A DNA stretch of 7,256 nucleotides from Paracoccaceae bacterium (lineage in GTDB: Bacteria; Pseudomonadota; Alphaproteobacteria; Rhodobacterales; Rhodobacteraceae), in the NCBI GenBank assembly GCA_003535335.1, contig DOHJ01000009.1:1-7256 (forward strand), read 5' to 3'. Positions 1 to 6,090 of the stretch are shown piece by piece. The translations under genes and the position numbers were made by a program. Numbering within the stretch: the first letter of the stretch is position 1; each line of letters starts with the position of its first letter. The notes under the pieces were generated by a model, which worked only from the letters and a program-made list of their open reading frames with translations, did not search any database and was not told the DNA's origin.

Positions 1-104
1 CATCCCAGGCCATATTGTGCAAAAGATTCATTCCTGCTCCTGTCACGAAAATATCCGGTTTATGTTTTGGGATATTATAACACGTTAACACCTACTGTAT
101 CAGA

Positions 105-518
105 TTTCTCCGCGTTAGCCTGAAAACTGAACCGGAAAACCGGGCATTTTAGCAGTTTGATGCGGCCGATTTGACCCAGCTACGTTGCATCGACGCCCGA
201 CTGGATGAAGCGATTTCCAACAATGACACCAGTGCTTATGTAGATGGAAATTAGGCCTTTCATTTTTACATTTATCACCGCGCGCAATCGCCGGTGATCT
301 TGCTGCGGGTCGAGCCGCTCTGGCTGCAATACGCGCCAAGCATGCGTTTGGTCTGCACCTTGTTCGGGGCCAGCCGAATTGCGCATGATTAACACTGCAT
401 GGCGCTGGATGCTTTGGCCTGCGGTGATCGTGATAATTTTAGCGCGGCGATTGCGGCCGACATCAGGCAAGGGATGGATTTTATTGCAGGGGCCATTCAT
501 ACGGACGAAAATAGTTGA
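105..518 (+). pseudogene. Decayed GntR-family regulator, FCD ligand-binding domain remnant
   Basis: Reading codons in the frame of position 261 gives a protein-like stretch with the layout of the FCD domain of FadR-type GntR regulators. An early helix (IDARLDEAISNND, 189-227) is followed by an N-x-x-FHF segment (249-266), then SPVILLRVEPLWLQYAPS (288-341), and finally LDALACGD and AAIAADIRQGMDFI (405-485). FCD proteins use Asp/Asn and His residues of these segments to bind a metal and an acid ligand; Asn249, His261 and His393 (codon positions) fit that pattern. The frame is interrupted by TAG at 150, TAG at 252 and TAA at 390, and ends at TGA 516-518, so no functional protein is expected. The DNA-binding domain is not clearly present. 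Positions 1-117 in another frame carry a weak wing-like segment (VYV..LTPTVSDFSAL), suggesting an additional frameshift near 105-117 and a gene that began left of the window. Assignment to FCD rests on motif recognition by eye. Confidence 0.72.
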
Positions 519-536
519 AATAAACGGGGCATTTAA

Positions 537-1091
537 ATGACTGAACCAGCAAGCGTTTGCGCCTTATGTGGCAGCCAATCAGATTTATCTGCCACACCGG
601 TTCCGCCGCAAGATCAGGTAAATATCAGCCTTTGCAGCACTTGCCAGTCGGGTGTTGTCGGCGAAATTAACGACAGCCCGCACTGGAAATGCCTGAATGA
701 TACGATCTGGAGTACTGATGCAGCAACTCAGATCACAGCTTATCGATTGCTTTCGCGCTTGAAATCCGAGGTGTGGGCGCGTGATTTACTGGATATTGCC
801 TATCTGGAACCTGAAAATCTGGAATGGGCCAAGGCGGGTTTGATCGACGAGGAGCAGGAGCCTTTGATCATTCACCGTGACGTAAACAGTGTGCAACTTT
901 CTGCTGGCGATACCGTTACATTGATCAAGGATTTAAATGTAAAAGGGGCGGGTTTTACCGCCAAACGCGGCACGGCTGTACGAAATATTTCACTGGTTCA
1001 GGATAACGAAGCCCATATCGAGGGGCGGGTTAACGGCCAGCAGATTGTCATTTTGACTGAATTTGTAAAGAAATCATCGGCTCAAGGCTGA
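537..1091 (+). CDS. phnA: PhnA/YjdM-type zinc-ribbon protein
   Basis: A 184-residue protein of the long PhnA (YjdM) family. The N-terminus is a zinc ribbon with C8-x2-C11 and C33-x2-C36. A middle helical part contains EVWARDLLDIAYLEPE (78-93). The C-terminal SH3-like PhnA domain carries the family signature KDLNVKGAGFTAKRGT (131-146) and ends with IEGRVNGQQIVILTEFVKK (161-179). The E. coli protein is shorter, about 110 residues, and lacks the middle part. The family was named after the phosphonate locus, but its biochemical role is not settled. It should not be confused with the unrelated phosphonoacetate hydrolase that shares the symbol phnA. No other phosphonate genes are visible. The ATG at 537 follows a modest purine-rich ACGGGG and lies 18 nt after the end of the degraded GntR regulator, which may once have been co-transcribed with it. 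The gene converges on dtd. Family assignment is strong; function is open. Confidence 0.93.
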   Translation: MTEPASVCALCGSQSDLSATPVPPQDQVNISLCSTCQSGVVGEINDSPHWKCLNDTIWSTDAATQITAYRLLSRLKSEVWARDLLDIAYLEPENLEWAKAGLIDEEQEPLIIHRDVNSVQLSAGDTVTLIKDLNVKGAGFTAKRGTAVRNISLVQDNEAHIEGRVNGQQIVILTEFVKKSSAQG

Positions 1092-1123
1092 TAACCCGTC
1101 AATTTTTCGGCCGGTTCCTGCCT

Positions 1124-1561
1124 TTACAGATCCAGCCAGATTGTAACCGGACCATCATTTAACAAACGTACCGCCATGTCTGCACCGAATTGACCCTTGG
1201 CGGTGGGGATGGCGTGATTGTTTAGGGCTGCGGTGAAATATTCATATAATTCACGCCCCAGATCAGGGCTGGCCGCAGTTGAAAACCCGGGCCGGTTGCC
1301 GCGGCTGGTGTCGGCGGCCAGGGTGAACTGGCTGACCACCAGCGCAGCGCCGCCTGTATCAAGCAAAGAGCGGTTCATTTTGCCCGCGTCATCGGTGAAA
1401 ATCCTTAGTTTGCTGATTTTGGCGGCCAGTGCGTCGGCCTTTGCCCTGCTGTCGCCTTGCATGGCGCAAACAAGGATCAACAACCCTGCGCCAATTTCGC
1501 CAACCACACTGTTTTCAACCGTGACCGAGGCCTCTGTAACGCGCTGGATCAATGCTCTCAT
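1124..1561 (-). CDS. dtd: D-aminoacyl-tRNA deacylase
   Basis: A 145-residue protein matching full-length DTD1. This cytosolic homodimer hydrolyses D-amino acids, and glycine mischarged on tRNA-Ala, off tRNAs, and so guards translation against D-residues. The sequence opens with the typical [16 protein letters not shown]. It carries the SQFTL active-site motif (77-81), TSRGNRPGF (85-93, the equivalent of T-x-K-G-x-R-P-S-F), GQFGADM (123-129) and the cross-subunit Gly-Pro motif NDGPVT (135-140) that enforces D-selectivity by excluding L-substrates. All key motifs are intact. The start is supported by AGGAGA five nt upstream. That site directly abuts the TAA of the zinc-ribbon gene, giving an 11-nt gap, so the gene is probably translated from the same transcript and translationally coupled. 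It is the last gene of the minus-strand cluster and converges with phnA. Confidence 0.97.
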   Translation of the reverse strand: MRALIQRVTEASVTVENSVVGEIGAGLLILVCAMQGDSRAKADALAAKISKLRIFTDDAGKMNRSLLDTGGAALVVSQFTLAADTSRGNRPGFSTAASPDLGRELYEYFTAALNNHAIPTAKGQFGADMAVRLLNDGPVTIWLDL

Positions 1562-1566
1562 GCGGG

Positions 1567-1572
1567 TCTCCT
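1567..1572 (-). promoter_or_regulatory. Shine-Dalgarno of dtd, abutting the upstream stop
   Basis: On the minus strand the TAA of the zinc-ribbon gene (1575-1573) is followed immediately by AGGAGA, five bases, then the dtd ATG. A terminating ribosome would cover this site, which favours coupled translation and places dtd in the operon. Confidence 0.8.
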
Positions 1573-2694
1573 TTACTGACTTGTTGCAACCAGATAGCCG
1601 ATTATGCCGGCAACAATTGCAAGGCCGGTTGCTGCGAATGTAATTTTCCAGATCGAATAAGGGCGCTGACCCTGCACGCGACCGGTGCGGCCATTAATCA
1701 CAAAGCGGTAGGTTTTTCCGCGGTATTTATAGGCCGCCAGCCAGACTGGAAGCAGGATGTGTTTAAAGGTGACATCACTGATTTCGGTGTCGATATTGCT
1801 GATCCTTTGCCGGTCCCCGCCGATATCAAATTTCACATCGCGTTCGATCATTCGCTCCATCGCAATGCGGGCCTCTGAATACCCGTTGGCCAGCTCGACA
1901 GTGTAGCCTTCGGCCCTGAAACCGGCAAGATATTCGGGGCGATAAGGTTCAAGCTGGCTTAAATCCCAAGGTCCGAGCGCATCGGTAAAGCGTTTGGGCA
2001 GGCTGGTCGAGGCCAGCACCAGAACATCGTCAAAGAAACGCGCCACACGGCCGTTGACCGGGTGCCAGCGGGTTTTTTGCACCCGTTGCCGAACCGATTT
2101 TCCATTGCGCTGGACGTTGCGGGTTATGTAGTAAACCGTGCCGCGCTGGCCCGAATACCGGCTTTTGGTATCGGCATCATAGGTCCAGTAAGGCACGTAA
2201 ATCCCCTGAATTTTGCGCCCCTTTCGGGCGTATTGTTTAACCCCGTTCGGGGCAAACCACAAATTTCCCAGCCAATCCCCCAAGTCGGCACGCGCGTCGC
2301 GCTCATCCATGGCAAAGGGCAGCAGGGCCTTTGGTTTGATCTGGCGCAGAGTTCCGGTATCTGTGACAACTGGGGTGGCGCAAAACGGGCATTGGGCCGC
2401 GTGGATTGCCGCGTCAAATTCAAATTTAGCGGCGCAGTTGGGGCATTGAACCACACGGGTTTCTATGGTTTCTGCCGCCGGTAGCCGGGCGTTTAAGGCA
2501 GCCTGAAAATCCAGTTCGCGGATGGCTGTAAGGTGATGGGAGCCATCGCCTTCGATCATGGATTCATGACCGCAATGATCACAAACCAGCTGGCCTTGCC
2601 CGGGCGCATAGCGGTAATCCGCGCCGCATTGCTCGCAGGGGAAACGGTGCTCCTCTGTTTTTATTTGCGGGTCTGTTTTGGGCTGTTGTGCCAT
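1573..2694 (-). CDS. Tail-anchored double zinc-ribbon (TFIIB-like) membrane protein
   Basis: A 373-residue protein with two N-terminal zinc ribbons of identical spacing: C20-x2-C23-x14-C38-x2-C41 and C84-x2-C87-x14-C102-x2-C105. A short linker contains the segment LDFQAALN (61-68). The middle region (about 115-345) is rich in aromatic and basic residues and includes [13 protein letters not shown] (164-176) and a late [16 protein letters not shown] segment, typical of this family. One hydrophobic helix (about 350-370) lies close to the C-terminus, so the bulk should be cytosolic and anchored by its tail. Relatives are often labelled 'TFIIB-type zinc ribbon-containing' or, misleadingly, 'primosomal protein N' helicase'; no helicase motif is present. 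B. subtilis YdjG, encoded with PspA and the SPFH protein YdjI, is a similar zinc-ribbon membrane protein, and here too the upstream neighbour is an SPFH gene. A recruiting or scaffolding role at the membrane is inferred. Start chosen at ATG 2694 with GGAGG ten nt upstream. Confidence 0.88.
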   Translation of the reverse strand: MAQQPKTDPQIKTEEHRFPCEQCGADYRYAPGQGQLVCDHCGHESMIEGDGSHHLTAIRELDFQAALNARLPAAETIETRVVQCPNCAAKFEFDAAIHAAQCPFCATPVVTDTGTLRQIKPKALLPFAMDERDARADLGDWLGNLWFAPNGVKQYARKGRKIQGIYVPYWTYDADTKSRYSGQRGTVYYITRNVQRNGKSVRQRVQKTRWHPVNGRVARFFDDVLVLASTSLPKRFTDALGPWDLSQLEPYRPEYLAGFRAEGYTVELANGYSEARIAMERMIERDVKFDIGGDRQRISNIDTEISDVTFKHILLPVWLAAYKYRGKTYRFVINGRTGRVQGQRPYSIWKITFAATGLAIVAGIIGYLVATSQ

Positions 2695-2739
2695 AGATTC
2701 TATGCCTCCGGCGGGGATATTTATGGAACAATAATGGGG

Positions 2740-3870
2740 CTATCTGCCGGGCGGAGGAGGGGGCATGACGGTGAACAGCTGGGCCAGTTCGTTAATTTCG
2801 TCGGCGATTTTCCAGCCGTCCTGACCCACGGACCAGACGTAAGTATTACGGTTTAATGATCCGTCCATCAGCATGCGGCCTATAGCGGCGCGTGAATATG
2901 GGCCTTTGGTTTTATCGCCATCCGCCACATGCCAGACTTTTTCAACAACGGGCGGTGGTGGCGGGGCTGTGGCCGCTGTCGGTTGGGCAACCGCGCCCCA
3001 CGGCCCCATTTGATTTTGCATATTTTGCGCCACAGACATGCCAACCCCCATGCCCATTCCCATGCCTAACCCTGCGCCCATACCACCGCCATTCGGGTTG
3101 CGGGCAGCGGATGTCATGGCTTCGGCTGCGGAATACTGGGTGAATTTCCCCAGATCACCGGCCAGCCCCATCGACGTGCGTTTATCCAGCGCTTCTTCGA
3201 CTGCGGACGGTAGCGAGATGTTTTCAATGTATAATTCGGGCATTATCAGCCCGTAAGATTCAAGCGTTTCAGCAATTTGGGCCACGATAAGTTTGCCCAG
3301 ATCGGCCGTATTAGCAGCCATATCCAGCACCGGAATGCCCGATGATGCAATCACGCGGGAAAAATCCTGTACGATGATGTTGCGGATCTGGTAACTGATT
3401 TCGTCCATGGTAAATTCACCATCCGTGCCAACGATTTCGGTCAGAAAACGGGCCGGATCGGAAACCTTAATTGTGTAGGTGCCATAGGCGCGAATGCGAA
3501 CCGGGCCAAATTCAGGATCACGGCAGATAATCGGGTTTTTCGTACCCCATTTCAGATTGTTGAAACGGGTGGTGTTGACGTAATAAATTTCGCTTTTGAA
3601 AGGTGATTTAAAGCCGTGATCCCAATGTTGCAGCGTGGTCAGAACCGGCATGTTGTTGGTTTCAAGCATGTACAGGCCGGGGCTGAACACATCTGCCAGC
3701 TGACCTTCGTGTACAAATACGGCCGATTGCCCTTCGCGCACCGTTAGTTTTGCACCGTATTTGATTTCATGCGCTTCGCGTTCAAAGCGCCAAACCATGG
3801 TGTCGCGGCTGTCATCAACCCATTGGATCACGTCAATAAATTCGCCAGTTAGAAAATCAAGAATACCCAT
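2740..3870 (-). CDS. SPFH (YdjI/virion-core-like) protein with C-terminal GYF_2 domain
   Basis: A 376-residue protein. Residues 1-240 are an SPFH/Band-7-like domain of the YdjI or 'virion core protein' type, beginning MGILDFLTGEFIDVIQWVDD with WRFEREAHEIKYG and LTVREGQSAVFVHEG (42-56). It has no transmembrane segment, so it is probably peripheral and oligomeric on the inner membrane. Next come a helical tail (about 235-258) and a Gly/Met-rich linker (261-278). A run of five prolines (303-307) precedes a GYF_2 domain (about 311-367) with KVWHV, KGPYS and DGWKIADEI, and the chain ends in five prolines, Gly and Arg (370-376). GYF domains bind proline-rich peptides. The ATG at 3870 is chosen because AAGGA lies six nt upstream; an in-frame TTG at 3885 sits in front of that site and is unlikely. 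The gap to the upstream lipoprotein gene is 24 nt. Role inferred: membrane scaffold for neighbouring products, as YdjI serves PspA. Confidence 0.92.
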   Translation of the reverse strand: MGILDFLTGEFIDVIQWVDDSRDTMVWRFEREAHEIKYGAKLTVREGQSAVFVHEGQLADVFSPGLYMLETNNMPVLTTLQHWDHGFKSPFKSEIYYVNTTRFNNLKWGTKNPIICRDPEFGPVRIRAYGTYTIKVSDPARFLTEIVGTDGEFTMDEISYQIRNIIVQDFSRVIASSGIPVLDMAANTADLGKLIVAQIAETLESYGLIMPELYIENISLPSAVEEALDKRTSMGLAGDLGKFTQYSAAEAMTSAARNPNGGGMGAGLGMGMGMGVGMSVAQNMQNQMGPWGAVAQPTAATAPPPPPVVEKVWHVADGDKTKGPYSRAAIGRMLMDGSLNRNTYVWSVGQDGWKIADEINELAQLFTVMPPPPPGR

Positions 3871-3876
3871 GGGTTT

Positions 3877-3881
3877 TCCTT
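3877..3881 (-). promoter_or_regulatory. Shine-Dalgarno deciding the SPFH gene start
   Basis: AAGGA on the minus strand lies six bases before the ATG at 3870. It falls inside the reading frame if the TTG at 3885 is used, so it favours the ATG as the true start. Confidence 0.75.
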
Positions 3882-3894
3882 TCAATACGCAGTG

Positions 3895-4848
3895 TTATGT
3901 TGTGCCACCCATTAATTCGGCGGCGATTTTTTTGGCAATTGGCCGGGCTTGTCGGGCTGTCATGCCGGTTTTTAGGCGGCGATCATACAGCATTTGCAAC
4001 AGCAGACCATCGTGGTGGGTCAGCAGGCCGAATTCTTCGTCATCGTTAAAAATTGAAGGTCGCGCCGCAGCGCTGTCATTGGCCAGCCCCATGCCTTGGG
4101 CCAGTTCCTCGTGAATGCACGACAAACGCAGCAAATCGGGGTGTTCGCCACGAATGACCGCTACGGCTTTGGCATAGGTGTAACTGTTGGCATTGTCGGA
4201 ATAGGCAAAAACCAGACACAGGGTCGAGCGGTCAAGATTGGTAACCGTGCGTTCGGATACGGTGCTGATGCCCGGTGCCAATTCGTTAAGGCGTGGGCCA
4301 ATGGCAAGGCGCTCGTCCTCGTTCAGGATCAGCACGTGATAATTTGGCGCATGATCCGTGAGGCTGATTGGCACAGCGGTTAGACGCGACAGGCGTTTCA
4401 CATAGGCGGCAATATTGGCGCGGTCTTTTTTGCGTTGGGCCAGAGGGATGGACGGCCCGAACTCGATTTTCATTCTGATCGGCTGTTCCCAGCGGCGCAG
4501 ACGGCTTTCGGTTTCATGGGCCACCAGTGATCTGCCATTTGAGGTGTATTCATCAAACATGGCAATCCGGATGAAATTATCAACCAGATTTCGTTGGTTG
4601 AAAGGCACGTCCGGCCCGCCGCCATCCACCCGCAACAGGCCCTGCACCTTTAAATCGGCTTGTAGTTTTGACAGATGCGTCGACATTTGGCGGCTGACCT
4701 CGGTTTGCGGCTTGACGGATGGTTTTTTCGGCTGTGTTGGGCGTGGCACAGGTGGCGGCGTAGAGCTTGGTGGTACGACTTCGCATCCGGCCAACCCGAT
4801 CAGGCTGGCCGATAATAATGCTGCAAATAGTTTGCGTCGTTGTGCCAT
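3895..4848 (-). CDS. DUF2927-family lipoprotein with zincin-like core
   Basis: A 317-residue lipoprotein. Basic residues (R4 R5 K6), a hydrophobic stretch and the lipobox LAGC end at Cys22, predicting cleavage and lipidation. A proline-rich spacer (26-43) follows. The mature part matches DUF2927 by its C-terminal hallmark: CIHEELAQGMGLANDS (244-259), then RPSIFNDDEEF (263-273) and LTHHDGLLLQMLYD (276-289). The order and spacing of these pieces resemble the active-site helix, Met-turn and following helix of metzincin metallopeptidases, but most metal ligands are replaced: E247, Q251 and N257 occupy the three histidine positions. Two cysteines (211, 244) lie in the C-terminal part. The protein should sit on the periplasmic side of a membrane; residue +2 is Glu, so which membrane cannot be decided. 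It is flanked by telA (20-nt gap) and the SPFH gene (24-nt gap). Shine-Dalgarno is weak. Family call good; molecular function unknown. Confidence 0.88.
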   Translation of the reverse strand: MAQRRKLFAALLSASLIGLAGCEVVPPSSTPPPVPRPTQPKKPSVKPQTEVSRQMSTHLSKLQADLKVQGLLRVDGGGPDVPFNQRNLVDNFIRIAMFDEYTSNGRSLVAHETESRLRRWEQPIRMKIEFGPSIPLAQRKKDRANIAAYVKRLSRLTAVPISLTDHAPNYHVLILNEDERLAIGPRLNELAPGISTVSERTVTNLDRSTLCLVFAYSDNANSYTYAKAVAVIRGEHPDLLRLSCIHEELAQGMGLANDSAAARPSIFNDDEEFGLLTHHDGLLLQMLYDRRLKTGMTARQARPIAKKIAAELMGGTT

Positions 4849-4868
4849 TAAATATGCCGATCCGGTTT

Positions 4869-6062
4869 TTAAGTGTTTGAAATTGCCCCACCGGCAGTAT
4901 CGCCTGCTTTGTCGCCGCGCGCCTTTGCAGATGCAAGCGTGGTTTTCAATTCGGCCTCCATTTGTTTCAATTCCTCTTCGGCTCTGGCGCGGTTTGCTTT
5001 GCCCTCGTCGGCAATTTGCAAGCTTTCCTGAATGGTTGCAATCAGCTCTGCGTTGGCTTCTTTTATCGCGTTGATATCAAACACACCGCGCTCTATTTCC
5101 TGGCGCACCACTTTATTGGCATGGCGCAGGTTTTTGGCGTTGGCCGTCAGCAATTCATTGGTCAGGTCATTGGCTTCGCGCACCGCTCCGGCGGCTTCGA
5201 CCGAGCGCTGGATCGTTACCGCCTGTGCCAGTTGGGTTTCCCAAAGCGGAACAGTATTCACAAGGGTCGAGTTGATTTTTGCCACCAGTGATTTATCATT
5301 TTCCTGCACCAGACGGATTGAAGGCAGCGATTGCATTGTGACTTGGCGTGTCAATTTCAAATCATGCACGCGGCGCTCCAGATCATCACGCGCGGCGCGC
5401 ATGTCGCGTAGTTCCTGAGCTAAAATCACCTGTTTGTTTTCAGGCGCTTTTTCGACTTTCTTGGCTTTGGCCGGAATGGTTTTGTCATCCAGAACCTTTA
5501 GCTTTTCCTCACCAGCCGCAATATAAAGCGCCAGTTCGTCGTAAAAATCCAGCGTCTTTTCATAGAGTTTATCCAGAGATTTGATGTCTTTTAACAACTT
5601 GTGCTCATGACCCAGCAAATTATCGGTGACATTGTCCAGCTGGTCTTGAACCGTTTCAAAACGGGCCAGAAATTTGGCAAACGGGGCCGAGCGGCCCAGC
5701 AGCTTTTCCCACCAGGAACGCTTGCGCCGCACATCCAGCTCTGAAACCGAAAATCCGCGGATCGTGGTGACCATATCGCGCAGACTATCACCCGCCGGCC
5801 CAACGTCTTTGTTGCGCACATCCACCAACATGGCTTGGGAAATCTCGCGCAGCTCTTCTTGGGCACCCGATCCGAAACCGATAATTGAATTGGTGTCGTT
5901 CATGTCAATTTCTGCCATGCGTTTTTTTATCGCGGTGGCAACCGGTTTGCTGGCTTCTTTTAGCGGCACAATTTCGCCGACCGGCTCTGCCAACACAACC
6001 GCGGTTACTTCTTCGACCAGAGCAAGGGTCTGTTCGGCCTTTTGGCGGGTTTCTTCGGTCAT
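4869..6062 (-). CDS. telA: TelA-family toxic anion resistance protein
   Basis: A 397-residue, almost wholly helical cytosolic protein of the TelA/KlaA/YaaN family. Recognisable family stretches are IIGFGSGAQEELREIS (60-75), APFAKFLARFETVQDQLDNV (126-145), the LYEKTLDFYDELALYIAAGEEKL region (166-188), LTRQVTMQSLPSIRLVQEND (237-256), NSTLVNTVPLWETQLAQAV (264-282) and ERGVFDINAIKEAN (324-337). The C-terminus (about 338-383) is a charged coiled coil ending in a Gly/Ala tail. Relatives were named for tellurite resistance, but the direct function is not established; many sit beside xpaC, as here. The frame stays open to 6200, yet the start is set at ATG 6062. There AGGAGA lies nine nt upstream, the protein begins as the family does, and a longer start would overlap xpaC. 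The gap to xpaC is 28 nt. A role in envelope or metal stress is inferred from family and context. Confidence 0.95.
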   Translation of the reverse strand: MTEETRQKAEQTLALVEEVTAVVLAEPVGEIVPLKEASKPVATAIKKRMAEIDMNDTNSIIGFGSGAQEELREISQAMLVDVRNKDVGPAGDSLRDMVTTIRGFSVSELDVRRKRSWWEKLLGRSAPFAKFLARFETVQDQLDNVTDNLLGHEHKLLKDIKSLDKLYEKTLDFYDELALYIAAGEEKLKVLDDKTIPAKAKKVEKAPENKQVILAQELRDMRAARDDLERRVHDLKLTRQVTMQSLPSIRLVQENDKSLVAKINSTLVNTVPLWETQLAQAVTIQRSVEAAGAVREANDLTNELLTANAKNLRHANKVVRQEIERGVFDINAIKEANAELIATIQESLQIADEGKANRARAEEELKQMEAELKTTLASAKARGDKAGDTAGGAISNT

Positions 6063-6071
6063 GGTTATTAT

Positions 6072-6077
6072 TCTCCT
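6072..6077 (-). promoter_or_regulatory. Shine-Dalgarno deciding the telA start
   Basis: AGGAGA on the minus strand, nine bases before the ATG at 6062, within the 28-nt gap after xpaC. It rules against upstream in-frame starts that would overlap xpaC. Confidence 0.82.
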
Positions 6078-6090
6078 AAACTTAAGGGGG

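Noticed and set aside
150..392. Reassigned stop codons (TAG/TAA read as Gln) making the GntR gene functional
   Set aside because: TAA and TAG are ordinary terminators of telA, dtd, xpaC and the SPFH gene in this same window, so reassignment is not credible.
115..500. Two overlapping minus-strand open frames (115-339 and 180-500) at the left end
   Set aside because: Their translations show no family pattern, whereas the plus strand carries a clear FCD-like frame with in-frame stops; they are shadows of the pseudogene.
1092..1123. Bidirectional terminator between phnA and dtd
   Set aside because: Only a four-base AACC/GGTT pairing with a 16-base loop can be formed; it is too weak to call.
1573..2694. 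Primosomal helicase (PriA-like) label for the zinc-ribbon protein
   Set aside because: No Walker A or other helicase motifs; only the cysteine pairs resemble PriA, which is a known source of misannotation.
4415..5074. Plus-strand open frame of 219 codons opposite the DUF2927 gene
   Set aside because: Arg/Ser/Leu-rich translation typical of a complementary-strand shadow; no motif seen.
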